Assembly: GCA_009838975.1 (NCBI GenBank)
Contig: VXQO01000102.1
Location: 1 to 45,424, forward strand
From: Gemmatimonadota bacterium
GTDB taxonomy: Bacteria > Gemmatimonadota > Gemmatimonadetes > Longimicrobiales > Gaopeijiaceae
DNA length: 45,424 nt
Direction of reading: 5' to 3'
The notes beneath the pieces were generated by a model that was given only the letters and a program-made list of their open reading frames with translations, made no database searches and had not been told where the DNA came from. The position numbers were made by a program, and so were the translations under genes. Shown piece by piece: positions 15,675-24,751 of this stretch (position 1 is its first letter; every line of letters begins with the position of its first letter).

Positions 15675-16697
15675 TCAGGGCGATGCGGTCCCCGCGGCGA
15701 CCAGACCACGCACCTCGCCCCCGTCGCGTACGGCTACGAGGTTAGCCACCACGTCCCTGGCCATGCCAACCTGGCCGCCACCGGTGCCCCCGCCCACGTG
15801 CGGCGAGAAGAGCACGTTGGGCGCCCCGATCAGCGGGTTGTCGTGGGGGAGCGGCTCGTCGAGGAAGACGTCCAGCCCTGCGCCGGCGATCTGTCCCGAC
15901 TGCAGCGCGTCGAGGAGCGCGGCTTCGTCGACCAGGCCGCCCCGGGCAGTGTTCACGAGGATGGCGTCGCTTTTCATGAGGAGCAGCGCCTCGGCGTCGA
16001 TGATGTGCTCGGTGTGCCCGGTGTGCGGCGCGTGCAGGCTGACGATATCGCTCGCGGCGAGCAGTTCGGGCAGCGGCAGGTACCGCACGCCCGCCATCTG
16101 CTCGTGCCGGCGCGGCAGCGGCGAGCGCTTGTGGTACGCGACCTCCATGTCGAAGGCGCGGGCGCGCCGGGCGACTTCCAGACCGATGCCGCCCAGCCCC
16201 ACCAGGCCGAGGACCCGCCCGTGCAGCTGCCGGATATCGTCGTAGCCCAGCCAGTTGAAGGCGATCCTGCGCTCGGTGGTGCGGACCGGCTCCACTCCCA
16301 GCGCCCTGTAGTCCGCGTTGCGGGTCCCCCGGTGGCCGGGAACCAGCTTCCGGTACAGCCCGAGCATCAGGGCGATGGTCTGCTCGGCGACCGCGATCGC
16401 GCCACGGTGCGGAAGAACCGACACGGGAATGCCCGTCGCAGCCGCGGCCCGGGTCTCGACCGCCCACGGCGCGCGTCCCTGCACCTGGATCAGCCGCAGC
16501 CGTCCCGTCGCCCGAATGAGATCACCCCCGATCCGCCGCGCGGCCGTGACCAGCACGTCCGCTTCGGCGGCCGCGTCGCGGAGCCCGGTGCCGCGCAACT
16601 CCCCGCCCCACGCGATCTCCAAACCCGCTTCTGCGGCAGTCCGCTGAAAGAGCCCGCGGATCCATTCCGGGAGAGGTTCGATATGCAGGGTTCGCAA
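15675..16697 (-). CDS. D-isomer-specific 2-hydroxyacid dehydrogenase
   Basis: A 340-aa NAD-dependent dehydrogenase. The nucleotide-binding motif is GLVGLGGIGLEVARRA; catalytic Arg is in NTARGGLVDE; Glu is near LDVFLDEPLP; the catalytic His is in SPHVGGGTGGG. TTG 16697 is preceded by GAGG and gives a normal family length; upstream extension is possible but has no family similarity. The enzyme interconverts 2-keto and D-2-hydroxy acids. It is divergent from the permease/TRAP operon across a 94-bp gap, suggesting shared control. Confidence 0.9.
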   Translation of the reverse strand: MRTLHIEPLPEWIRGLFQRTAAEAGLEIAWGGELRGTGLRDAAAEADVLVTAARRIGGDLIRATGRLRLIQVQGRAPWAVETRAAAATGIPVSVLPHRGAIAVAEQTIALMLGLYRKLVPGHRGTRNADYRALGVEPVRTTERRIAFNWLGYDDIRQLHGRVLGLVGLGGIGLEVARRARAFDMEVAYHKRSPLPRRHEQMAGVRYLPLPELLAASDIVSLHAPHTGHTEHIIDAEALLLMKSDAILVNTARGGLVDEAALLDALQSGQIAGAGLDVFLDEPLPHDNPLIGAPNVLFSPHVGGGTGGGQVGMARDVVANLVAVRDGGEVRGLVAAGTASP

Positions 16698-16791
16698 GGT
16701 GGTGCCTCGTTCGCTATGGTAGCGGTCAGGTTGAGAAGGAAGGTAGTAGAGCCGGCGAGAACAAGCGCGAGTCAGCACGGACCGCAGGTGC

Positions 16792-18555
16792 ATGAGACCC
16801 GACGACAACCTCCGCTACGAAGCGTCCGACCCGATCGAGCGGCCCCTGGCCCTCGGTCTCGGCCTTCAACTTGCGGCTCTTACGCTGAATTCGGCGGTGC
16901 TCCTGCCCACCATCGTCTTTCGGGCGGCGGACGCGGAGAGGTTCCTGGTGTGGGCAGTCTTCGCCGGCATGGTGACCTGCGGCATCACCACCATCGTGCA
17001 GGCGGTCAGGCTGAGGCGTTTCGGAGCCGGGTACCTGATGCTACACGGGGCCTCCTCGCCCTTCATCGCCGTTTGTGTCGCGGCTCTCCTTCAGGGCGGG
17101 CCGACCATGCTCGCGACGCTGGTGCTGGTGTCGGGGCTGGCGCAGGCGGTGTTCTCCGAGCGTCTCGCCCTGCTGCACCGGATCCTCACACCTGTGGTGA
17201 CGGGCACGGTGATCATGCTGCTGCCGGTTACGGTCATGCCGATTCTCCTGCGCATGCTCAACGAGGTGCCGAGCGGCGCCCCGGCCGTGGCTGGTCCTCT
17301 GTGCGCCCTCGCAACGCTGGCCACGGCCGTGGGGATCTACCTGAAGGGAACGGGCGGGCTTCGCCGATGGGCGCCCGTGGCGGGAATCGCGGCCGGAGCA
17401 GTCACAGGCGCGTTCTTCGGGATCTACGAAACCGGGCTCGTGGCGAATGCGGCCTGGATCGGCGTGCCGCAGGGCCACCCGCCGGGCCTCGACCTGGGTT
17501 TCGGCTCGTCGTTCTGGGCGCTCCTTCCGGCCTTTCTGTTCATTGCGCTCGTCGGAGCAACCAAGTCGGTCGGCGTAGCCGTCGCCACGCAGCGCGTCTC
17601 ATGGCGCGACCGACGCGCCGTGGATTTTCGCTCGGTCCAGGGCACCCTGGCAGCCGAGGGGGTCGGGAACGCCCTGGCGGGCCTGACGGGTGCGATTCCC
17701 AACACCCTGCATCCGACGCCGATCGCTGCGATCGAGACGACCGGCGTGGCAGCCCGGAGCGTGGGCGTTGCGGCCGGGATCGCGTTGATCGCGCTGGCGT
17801 GTCTGCCCAAGCTGGTCGCGGTGATTCTCGCAGTACCGGACGCCGTCGCCGCGGCGTCGATCGCTGTCGTCATGTGCATGTTGTTCGTGGTCGGCATGCG
17901 CGAGGTGGTTGCCGGGACCCGGACCAATCCGAGAAGCGGTCTCATCGCGGGCATCTCGGTGTGGACGGGCATCGCCGTCGAGTTCGACCTGGTCTTCGCG
18001 GACCAGCTGGCGGAACTGGCCGGTGGCCTTCTGAACAACGGGATGACCGCGGGCGGACTGATGGCCATCCTGCTCGCGGCCGTGACGATGCCGCGCGTGG
18101 CACGGTTCAGCGGCAGCCTCGACGTGGGCGAACTGCCGGGGATCAGGGACTTCATCGTGCGCTTCGCCCGCCGTCACGGGATGGAGACGTCTGCGGAGCG
18201 CATGGAGGCCGCGTGCGAGGAGACGTTGTTGATGCTCCTCGAGTCCCGCGATGCCGTAGCGCTGGAGGCCGACCACCCCGGGCACAGGGAGCGTGCGCTG
18301 CTGATCACCGCGTCCAGAGAGGACGGAGACGCCGTCCTGCGATTCAAGGCGGCCGCCCCGGGACAAGAGGAGCTGAACCTGCAGGATCGGCTCGCATGGC
18401 TCGGCGAAGAGGCCGAAAGCGGACCGGAGGAGCAGGAAATCTCGCTAAGGCTGCTTCGGCATCTGGCATCGTCCGTGCGGCACCAGCAGTTTCGCAACGT
18501 GGATATCGTCACCCTCAAGGTCGCGGCCGAGCAACGGGCCGGTGGAGAGCGCTGA
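16792..18555 (+). CDS. NCS2-like nucleobase permease with C-terminal GHKL-like domain
   Basis: A 587-aa membrane protein. Residues about 20-440 form 10-12 membrane segments with NCS2/uracil-xanthine permease character; the substrate-binding zone (GATKSVGVAVATQ, AEGVGNALAGLTGAIPNT) is recognisable though divergent. Residues about 455-587 are soluble. ARRHGMETSAERMEAACEE then LRLLRHLASSVRHQQFRNVD resemble the first and last helices of RsbW-type HATPase domains, but the ATP-binding D-x-G and G boxes are not evident. It may be a sensory or regulatory tail. It is directly followed by the TRAP genes in one operon. Confidence 0.75.
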   Translation: MRPDDNLRYEASDPIERPLALGLGLQLAALTLNSAVLLPTIVFRAADAERFLVWAVFAGMVTCGITTIVQAVRLRRFGAGYLMLHGASSPFIAVCVAALLQGGPTMLATLVLVSGLAQAVFSERLALLHRILTPVVTGTVIMLLPVTVMPILLRMLNEVPSGAPAVAGPLCALATLATAVGIYLKGTGGLRRWAPVAGIAAGAVTGAFFGIYETGLVANAAWIGVPQGHPPGLDLGFGSSFWALLPAFLFIALVGATKSVGVAVATQRVSWRDRRAVDFRSVQGTLAAEGVGNALAGLTGAIPNTLHPTPIAAIETTGVAARSVGVAAGIALIALACLPKLVAVILAVPDAVAAASIAVVMCMLFVVGMREVVAGTRTNPRSGLIAGISVWTGIAVEFDLVFADQLAELAGGLLNNGMTAGGLMAILLAAVTMPRVARFSGSLDVGELPGIRDFIVRFARRHGMETSAERMEAACEETLLMLLESRDAVALEADHPGHRERALLITASREDGDAVLRFKAAAPGQEELNLQDRLAWLGEEAESGPEEQEISLRLLRHLASSVRHQQFRNVDIVTLKVAAEQRAGGER

Positions 18556-18556
18556 C

Positions 18557-19573
18557 GTGTTGAACTCGCGACCGTTTCGAGGCGTGCCGCTCGCGCCTTT
18601 GCTGCTCCTCGTGGTTTCGGGCTGTTCACCTGTGTCCGATCGCGATCCGGACGGCAGGTCTCTGGTCCTGGCGCACTTCATGTCGCCGCTGAGCAGCGTG
18701 AGAGCGGATGTCGTCGTCCCGTTTGCCGAGCGATTGGCGGAGTTGTCCGAAGGCAGGCTGACGGTCACGGAGTACATGGGAGGGGCTCTGGGCTCCTCGC
18801 CGCGTGGATACTACTCCCTGCTGCTCGACGGCGTGGCGGACGTGGTCGCCACGCTCCCCGGATACACTTCCGCGGTGTTTCCGATGACCGCGCTCAGCGT
18901 CTATCCGGGCGTTTGCGACAGCGCGATCGAATGCACCGAGGCCCTGCAGCGGGCCCGTCCGATGCTGGAGGACGAATACAGGGCAAGGGTGCTGGCGATC
19001 TGGTCCGCGACCCCTCCCGTGCTTGTCACCCGCGACCGGCCCGTTCGCAAGCTGGAGGACTTGCAGGGGCTCAAGCTGCGAGTGTCGTCGCGGCTCGAGA
19101 TGCCCTTTGTCGAGGCGCTGGGCGCGAGCCCCGTGATGCAGCCGATCTCGGAGGTGCAGCAGAATCTTCACAACGGCGTCATCGACGGGGTGGTGATGAC
19201 TGCCGGGGGGATCCTTCCATACCAATTGCAGGAAGCGGCCGCCTACGTAACGACCTGGCTGCCACTCTCCGCCGCTCCATTTGTCCTGTTGATGAACCGG
19301 GACACCTATGCGTCGCTTTCGTCCGCGGAGAGGAGCTGGGTGGATCAGGCTTCGGACGCCTGGCTGTCGATGTCGGGGGCCCGGGGGTACGAGGCCACCG
19401 GCGCACGCGGGCTCCGAGTGGCGCGTGAGGCAGGCGTTGAACTCATCGATCTGCCGGACCGGGAAAAGGCCCGTTTCGAGGACGCGGTCGCCGGCACGCT
19501 GCAGGCGCAGCTCGCCCGAAGGCTGGGTGACCTGACCGTGGCCGAGGTCATCGAACGGTACCGCGGGAGGTGA
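18557..19573 (+). CDS. dctP: TRAP transporter substrate-binding lipoprotein
   Basis: A 338-aa periplasmic binding protein of the DctP family, anchored by a lipobox (VVSGC). GTG 18557 follows the permease stop immediately; GTG 18542 is possible. Family marks: an N-terminal LAHFMSPLSSVRADVVVPFAERLAELS strand-helix and the LEDLQGLKLRVSSRLEMPFVEALGASPV segment with the conserved Arg that binds the carboxylate of the ligand. It therefore probably binds an organic acid. Its stop overlaps dctQ by GTGA. Confidence 0.92.
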   Translation: MLNSRPFRGVPLAPLLLLVVSGCSPVSDRDPDGRSLVLAHFMSPLSSVRADVVVPFAERLAELSEGRLTVTEYMGGALGSSPRGYYSLLLDGVADVVATLPGYTSAVFPMTALSVYPGVCDSAIECTEALQRARPMLEDEYRARVLAIWSATPPVLVTRDRPVRKLEDLQGLKLRVSSRLEMPFVEALGASPVMQPISEVQQNLHNGVIDGVVMTAGGILPYQLQEAAAYVTTWLPLSAAPFVLLMNRDTYASLSSAERSWVDQASDAWLSMSGARGYEATGARGLRVAREAGVELIDLPDREKARFEDAVAGTLQAQLARRLGDLTVAEVIERYRGR

Positions 19574-20115
19574 GGGGCTTGCACCGAGACCCGGATCGGG
19601 GCCGCAGCAGGAGAAGCCACGCGCTGCAACGGGGTCTGACCTCCGCGTTTTCGATCACCGGGGGGACCGCGCTGCTCGCGCTTCTGGGCATCACCGTGGC
19701 CGAGGTTGTGGCGCGTCACCTGGTCGGGGTTTCCCTGCTGGGCGCCGAGGATCTCGTAACCATGAGCCTGACGGTGCTCGTGGCGGCCGCGGTGGTCTAT
19801 TCGGCACAGGAGGGCGGACATGTGTCGGTCGACCTGGTCGGGCGATTCGACGGCGGCCGCGCCGGCCGCGTGGCCGACTTCCTCGCGCGGCTTCTGGGTG
19901 CGGGGGCAACAGCGGTCGCGGCCCTGGCACTCTTTGCCAAGGGCAGCTGCGGTCTCGAGTGCGGCGAGGTCACCGGGAGCCTTTCCATCGTGCACACCCC
20001 GTTCTACTACGCGCTGGGGGCGTCGATGGCGACGTACTCTCTGCTTCTGGCGTCCCGAATGTTCGATCGGGCAGCCGTATCCGACGCGGACGACCCACCG
20101 GGGCAGGGCGTCTGA
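19570..20115 (+). CDS. dctQ: TRAP transporter small permease
   Basis: A 181-aa DctQ-type protein with four predicted membrane helices. The characteristic segment is LLGAEDLVTMSLTVLVAAAVVYSAQEGGHVSVDLV. The start (GTG 19570) overlaps dctP and the stop overlaps dctM by one base (TGATG), so stoichiometric production is expected. It forms the membrane complex with the large subunit. Confidence 0.9.
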   Translation: MRGLHRDPDRGRSRRSHALQRGLTSAFSITGGTALLALLGITVAEVVARHLVGVSLLGAEDLVTMSLTVLVAAAVVYSAQEGGHVSVDLVGRFDGGRAGRVADFLARLLGAGATAVAALALFAKGSCGLECGEVTGSLSIVHTPFYYALGASMATYSLLLASRMFDRAAVSDADDPPGQGV

Positions 20116-21428
20116 TGGACGGGACAACCGTCGCTGTCCTCGGGCTCGCCGCGCTCTTCGTTCTTCTCCTGATCCGGGTGCCGGTCGGGCTGTCGATGCT
20201 GATCGCCGGCGCGGCCGGCATCGCCCTCATACGTCCCCAGGCCGTGCTGCCGGTCATCGCCGGAGAGACGTTCGCGGTATCGTCGCGGTACGCGCTGACC
20301 ATCATCCCGCTCTTCATGCTGATGGGGAATCTCGCCGTCGTGTCGGGGATGAGCCGGGAGTTGTACCTGGCGGCCAACCTCTGGCTGGGCCGCTTCAGGG
20401 GTGGACTCGCTGCGGCCTCGATCGTCGCCAGCGCCGGGTTTTCGGCCCTGTCCGGATCGTCGCTGGCCGCGGCGCTGACGATGGGACGTGTCGCGCTCCC
20501 GGAGATGCGACGCTTCAACTACGACAGGTCACTCGCGGCCGGAAGCGTCGCCGCCGGTGGAACCCTCGGCATCCTGATTCCGCCATCGGCCGGGCTGGTC
20601 CTCTACGGCATACTTACGGAGCAGAGCATCGGCCGCCTCTTCATGGCGGGGCTCATTCCCGGGATCCTGCTCACGCTGTTCTTCGTTGTGACCGTCTTTC
20701 TTGTTGTGAAGCTCCATCCGCACAAGGTGCCGCCGGGAGGGCCTGCGAACCCGACCCTGGAGCTGCAGCATGCGCCTGCGGGAGCCTACTGGATCCTTGG
20801 GCTGGTGGTGGTAACCCTCGGCGGTATCTACGCGGGCGTCTTTTCCGCCATGGAAGCGGCGGGCGTGGGCGCATTCCTGACTTTGCTCCTGGCGCTGGCG
20901 CGTCGCTCCCTCACTCGGGATGGCTTCGGCGAAGCCGTCCATTCCACGTTGAGGGCGAGCGGAACGGTGTTCCTGATCCTGATCGGTGCGTATGTGTTCA
21001 AGGTGTTCCTGGGCTTCACCGAAATACCGTTCGCCGCGGCCCGCTGGGTGGCCGACCAGGGATGGTCGGGGGCACAGGTGGTCGCCGTGCTTCTCGTGAT
21101 GTTCATCGTGCTGGGCACATTCCTGGACGGTTTCGCGATGCTCGTCCTGACCATCCCGCTGGTTCAGCCGATCCTCACCTCGCTCGGCGTCGACATGATC
21201 TGGTTCGGTGTGATGATCGTCGTCACCCTGGAGATGGGGCTGATTTCGCCGCCCGTCGGTCTGAACACGTTTGTCGTGAAGAGCGTGGCCCAGGATGTTC
21301 CGATGGGCGCGATCTACCGCGGCATCATCCCGTTCTGGTTCGCGATGCTGGCGTTGCTGGTGCTGATCGCACTCGTGCCGCGGATTGCCACTTTCCTACC
21401 GGAGGCGATGTACGGGATTCAGCCGTGA
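20115..21428 (+). CDS. dctM: TRAP transporter large permease
   Basis: A 437-aa DctM-type subunit with about 12 membrane segments. Family segments include IRVPVGLSMLIAGAAG, IIPLFMLMGNLA, GTLGILIPPS and LEMGLISPPVGLNTFVVKS. It carries the ion-coupled transport step for the ligand delivered by DctP. It ends convergently with the PaaK-like gene, with only 25 bp between stops. Confidence 0.95.
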   Translation: MDGTTVAVLGLAALFVLLLIRVPVGLSMLIAGAAGIALIRPQAVLPVIAGETFAVSSRYALTIIPLFMLMGNLAVVSGMSRELYLAANLWLGRFRGGLAAASIVASAGFSALSGSSLAAALTMGRVALPEMRRFNYDRSLAAGSVAAGGTLGILIPPSAGLVLYGILTEQSIGRLFMAGLIPGILLTLFFVVTVFLVVKLHPHKVPPGGPANPTLELQHAPAGAYWILGLVVVTLGGIYAGVFSAMEAAGVGAFLTLLLALARRSLTRDGFGEAVHSTLRASGTVFLILIGAYVFKVFLGFTEIPFAAARWVADQGWSGAQVVAVLLVMFIVLGTFLDGFAMLVLTIPLVQPILTSLGVDMIWFGVMIVVTLEMGLISPPVGLNTFVVKSVAQDVPMGAIYRGIIPFWFAMLALLVLIALVPRIATFLPEAMYGIQP

Positions 21429-21453
21429 CCGAGCACCTCGCTCCGTCTCCGGC

Positions 21454-22803
21454 TCAGCGATCGCTCGACTCACGGTGGTCGGTGACGCGGCGTGCCTTGA
21501 CGGGGAACCGCGGCAGCGTCCCGAGCGGCACGGCCCGCACTTCAAACCGGATCCCCAGCGCGCCCCGCAGGGCCCTGGACAATCGCGCTGTCACCCCGTC
21601 GGCATCGCTGCTCCCCACCTCGACCCGTACCTCGATCTCGTCGCGGGTCTCCTGCCTCCGCACATCCACGGCAAACTCCCCCGCTTCCCGGAATCCCCGG
21701 ATCACGTTCTCGATCTCGCTGGGATGGAACTCGACCCCCCGGACGCTCAGGCTCTGGTCCAACCGGCCCCTGACACCCCCCTTGAGACGCCGGTAGTTGC
21801 TGCCGCACGCGCACGGCCGCTCATGCAGCCGCCCGAAGTCACCCGTCCGGTACCGTATGGCGGGCATTCCGGTCCGGCCGAGGTTGGTGACCACGAGTTC
21901 TCCCTCTCGCGCCGGGGCTCCGGTCACGGGATCGACGATCTCGAAGATGAACTCGGCCTCGTTGAAGTGGACGCCGTCCCGGGCGTGGCACTCGAATCCC
22001 CACGCGCCCACCTCGGTGGCGCCGGCGTGGTCGAAGACTTCGGCGCCGAGGGCCTCGGTGAGCCGCGCTTTCGTGGCCGGCAGGCTCGCCCCCGGTTCGC
22101 CCGCGTGGATGGTGACGCGCAAGGCGGAAGCCGCGAGGTCGATTCCGGCCTCCGCGGCGACCTCGGCCAGCCGCAGTGCATGGGTAGGCGTGCATACCAT
22201 GACCGTGGGGCGGTCCGACATGATGGCGTGCACGCGCCCCAACGAGTCCTTGCCGCCTCCCGGAAGGACAATGCACCCGAGGCTCCGGGCACCCTCCACA
22301 CCACTCCATACCCCGAGGAAGGGACCGAACGAGAAGGGGAAGAACACGCGGTCGGCCCGGGTGACGCCCGCCGCACGGAAGATCCTGACCCAACACCTGG
22401 CGAGCCATTCCCAGCTCTTCCGAGTATCGAGCCACCTCAGCCCCTGTCCCGAAGTGCCCGAGGTATGGTGCTCCTGGACATATCGCTCCAGCGGGTACGT
22501 CGGGAGTGTGCCGTACGGCGGGGCTCGCCGCTGGTCTGCCAGGAGTTCCTGTCTCGTGGTGAACGGCAGGCGCCGGAGGGCGTTCAGGCTGGATATGTCG
22601 GTGGGCGTGTGGACCCCGGCGTGGGTCAGCTTGTTGCGGTAGAACACGTTGTCGCTCAGGACGGGTTCCAGCATGCCCCGGAGGCGGGAGAGCTGGATGC
22701 GTTGCAGCGCTGACGGATCGAGTCGTTCTTCCGGATCCAGCCTGTCGGCGACGGAGGAGTCGCCTGTTCTACGGGGAGTGGCTGCGGCCGATTGGACTCT
22801 CAT
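21454..22803 (-). CDS. PaaK-like adenylate-forming CoA ligase
   Basis: A 449-aa enzyme of the phenylacetate-CoA ligase family. The phosphate-binding motif is HHTSGTSGQ, the adenine region is DHAGATEVGAWGFE, and the hinge and ATP motif is RYRTGDFGRL, followed by a C-terminal cap. A Cys pair (CACGS) near residue 350 is common in PaaK. It activates a carboxylic acid to the acyl-AMP and then CoA thioester; phenylacetate itself is not proven. It is divergent from the Tat lipoprotein/amidase pair, with a TetR-like palindrome between. An amidase could release the acid that this ligase activates (inference). Confidence 0.85.
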   Translation of the reverse strand: MRVQSAAATPRRTGDSSVADRLDPEERLDPSALQRIQLSRLRGMLEPVLSDNVFYRNKLTHAGVHTPTDISSLNALRRLPFTTRQELLADQRRAPPYGTLPTYPLERYVQEHHTSGTSGQGLRWLDTRKSWEWLARCWVRIFRAAGVTRADRVFFPFSFGPFLGVWSGVEGARSLGCIVLPGGGKDSLGRVHAIMSDRPTVMVCTPTHALRLAEVAAEAGIDLAASALRVTIHAGEPGASLPATKARLTEALGAEVFDHAGATEVGAWGFECHARDGVHFNEAEFIFEIVDPVTGAPAREGELVVTNLGRTGMPAIRYRTGDFGRLHERPCACGSNYRRLKGGVRGRLDQSLSVRGVEFHPSEIENVIRGFREAGEFAVDVRRQETRDEIEVRVEVGSSDADGVTARLSRALRGALGIRFEVRAVPLGTLPRFPVKARRVTDHRESSDR

Positions 22804-22827
22804 GGGATACAGGGTCGGAATGTGAGG

Positions 22828-22839
22828 CCGACCGGTCGG
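22828..22839. promoter_or_regulatory. TetR-like operator in a divergent promoter region
   Basis: The perfect palindrome CCGACCGGTCGG lies between the divergent ligase start (22803) and the small Tat gene start (22918). GACCGGTC-centred palindromes are common sites for TetR-family repressors of acyl-CoA and aromatic catabolism. The regulator gene is not in the window. Confidence 0.45.
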
Positions 22840-22917
22840 TCGGAAGGACACGCTTGGCGATGTCAACGCGCGATACGTAGCTTGCGGCGCAGGGATCAAC
22901 CTAACGAAGGACGACAC

Positions 22918-23199
22918 ATGACCATGGACCGCAGACGGTTCGCCGCCGCAACGGGGGCGAGCGCGGTGGCTCTCCTGTGGCAGCAGGCGTGCACCGAGGT
23001 GGCGGACACGGGAGAGGTCTCGGCGGCGACCGCGCAAACGCTCCTGGACCATCAGGGCACCCGCGGCATCTACGAGGACGCGGAAGAACTGGACCGTCTG
23101 CGCGCAGCGATCACCAACATGATCGACGTGCAGCGCCAGCTTCGTGATTTCCCGCTTGACCCCGACGAGCCGCCCCTCACCATTTTTCGGAGGGGCTGA
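22918..23199 (+). CDS. Small Tat-exported lipoprotein, amidase partner
   Basis: A 93-aa protein. The N-terminus has a twin-arginine motif (DRRRFAAATG), a hydrophobic stretch and a lipobox-like QQAC, so it is probably exported folded and lipidated. The mature part (about 70 residues) is acidic and helical, with YEDAEELDRLRAAITNM, and contains no recognised domain. AAGGA precedes the ATG. Its stop is 3 bp before the amidase ATG. Small partners of this kind next to amidases suggest a tethering or assembly role, which is inference. Confidence 0.7.
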   Translation: MTMDRRRFAAATGASAVALLWQQACTEVADTGEVSAATAQTLLDHQGTRGIYEDAEELDRLRAAITNMIDVQRQLRDFPLDPDEPPLTIFRRG

Positions 23200-23202
23200 G
23201 CG

Positions 23203-24672
23203 ATGCAGGAAGACACCTTCTTCCTCACGGTCCGTGAGCTGGCCGACCGGCTTGCGAACGGGGCCGTCACGTCGGTCGAACTGACGCAGGCCTACCTGGA
23301 CCGCGCGGATGCCCTCGACGTGCCCCCGTTCGACCTGCCGAGCGAGCCGCGCATGGACCACGACGGCAAGCTCGCCACCATGGTCACGATCGCCCGCGAC
23401 CACGCGCTGGAGTCGGCCGAGCGAGCCGACCGCGAACTCTCGGTCGGCCGTCGGCGCAGCATCCTGCACGGAATCCCCTACGGGGTGAAGGATCTGCTGG
23501 ACACCCGGGGCATCCGTACCACATGGGGGTCGAGGATCTTTCGGGACCGCGTCCCGGACCGGAACGCCGCCGTCATCGACCTGCTCGAAGAGGCGGGCGC
23601 GGTCATGATGGCCAAGATGTCGCTGGGCGAGTTCGCCGGCGGCAACACCAGCTCCGCCCTCAATCCCTGGAAGCTCGACCGCACCAGCTTCGGGTCGTCG
23701 AGCGGGACGGTCTCCGCTGCGGTCGCCGGGCTGATCGGCTTCGGCATCGGCACCGAGACCGGCGGCTCCATAGTCTTTCCGGCTTCTGCCGTCGGCGCCT
23801 CCGGCCTGCGCCCCACATTCGGTCGCGTGAGCCGCTTCGGCTGCATGGCGCTGTCGTGGAGCCTGGACAAGATCGGGCCCGTCGGTAGGTCGGCCGAGGA
23901 CTGCGGGCACATCCTGCAGGAGATCGCGGGATACGATGCGCGCGATAACTGCACCGTCGACCGTCCGTTTGTCTTCCGCCCGGAGCCGGGTCCGATGCGC
24001 GGCCGCCGCCTGGGCGTCCACCGGGCCGAGTTCGAACTGTCGGGCTCTGCAACCACCAAACGGGTCTTCCGGGAGGCGCTGGATGTGTTCGCGCGGATGG
24101 GCGTCGAGGTCGAGGACGTCGAACTGCCGCTCCGGCCCACCGGCGCGCTCTTTACGACCATCGTCACCGTCGAGAGCGGCACCAACTTCAAGTCGCTCTT
24201 CGACGACGGGAGCGCCGCCGAGATGTTCTCGTTCAACGAGGACCGGCGCGCGGGATGGATGGCCGGCCGGATGATGCCCGCCGCCGACTACCTCACCGCG
24301 CAGCGGATTCGCAACCAGCTGGTGCGCGAGGCCGACGAGATCCTGTCGCGCTACGACGCGGTGATCGCGCCGACGTGGCCCAACGGCGCGGCGATGCGCG
24401 AGGTGCGTGACGGCTGGCCGATTCCGGCTCGCAACGAGTGGGAGCCCCCGGGCGATGTCAGCGCGGGCACCCCACGCCTCAACTACATCGCGAACCTGGT
24501 CGGACACCCTGGGCTGGCGATTCCGTGCGGCTTCGACGAGGATGGACTGCCGCTGTCGCTGCAGATCGTCGGGTCACCGATGGACGACCAGAGCGTGCTG
24601 GATTTAGGCATGGCGTATCAGCGGGAGACGGACTGGCACCTGCGGCGACCGCCTTATCCGTGGCGGGAATAG
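23203..24672 (+). CDS. Amidase-signature hydrolase
   Basis: A 489-aa amidase-signature enzyme. The Ser-cisSer-Lys triad is visible: K96 in YGVKDLL, the serine loop FGSSSGTVSAA at 164-174, and S189 in ETGGSIVFPA. It hydrolyses amides to the acid and ammonia; the substrate is unknown. No signal peptide is present, yet it is coupled to a Tat lipoprotein, so export by a hitch-hiker complex is possible. It is not likely to be GatA because gatB and gatC are absent and the context is catabolic. Confidence 0.9.
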   Translation: MQEDTFFLTVRELADRLANGAVTSVELTQAYLDRADALDVPPFDLPSEPRMDHDGKLATMVTIARDHALESAERADRELSVGRRRSILHGIPYGVKDLLDTRGIRTTWGSRIFRDRVPDRNAAVIDLLEEAGAVMMAKMSLGEFAGGNTSSALNPWKLDRTSFGSSSGTVSAAVAGLIGFGIGTETGGSIVFPASAVGASGLRPTFGRVSRFGCMALSWSLDKIGPVGRSAEDCGHILQEIAGYDARDNCTVDRPFVFRPEPGPMRGRRLGVHRAEFELSGSATTKRVFREALDVFARMGVEVEDVELPLRPTGALFTTIVTVESGTNFKSLFDDGSAAEMFSFNEDRRAGWMAGRMMPAADYLTAQRIRNQLVREADEILSRYDAVIAPTWPNGAAMREVRDGWPIPARNEWEPPGDVSAGTPRLNYIANLVGHPGLAIPCGFDEDGLPLSLQIVGSPMDDQSVLDLGMAYQRETDWHLRRPPYPWRE

Positions 24673-24697
24673 AGGCGGGGCACAGACGGATGATCTG

Positions 24698-24732
24698 TAA
24701 TGTGTCCATTACATAATGTAATGTTTACATGA
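24698..24732. promoter_or_regulatory. Second pair of 14-bp palindromes, 21 bp apart
   Basis: TAATGTGTCCATTA (24698-24711) and TAATGTTTACATGA (24719-24732) have the same consensus and the same 21-bp register as the pair at 5003-5037. TGTAATGTTTACATGACATT differs from the 5 kb copy by one base. Here the pair lies between two convergent gene ends. A nested perfect palindrome (24707-24723, arms CATTACAT/ATGTAATG) could also act as a hairpin. Confidence 0.5.
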
Positions 24733-24751
24733 CATTCGTTAGGCTTCTACC

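Noticed and set aside
21454-24507. A 1017-codon open frame on the minus strand
   Set aside because: Only its last 450 codons (the CoA ligase) are real; the rest is antisense to the amidase and Tat lipoprotein and open only because the DNA is GC-rich. The same holds for the long frames at 15156-18563 (+) and 41989-44841 (+).
23203-24672. Amidase as GatA of the tRNA amidotransferase
   Set aside because: No gatB or gatC nearby, it is paired with a Tat lipoprotein and lies in a catabolic block.
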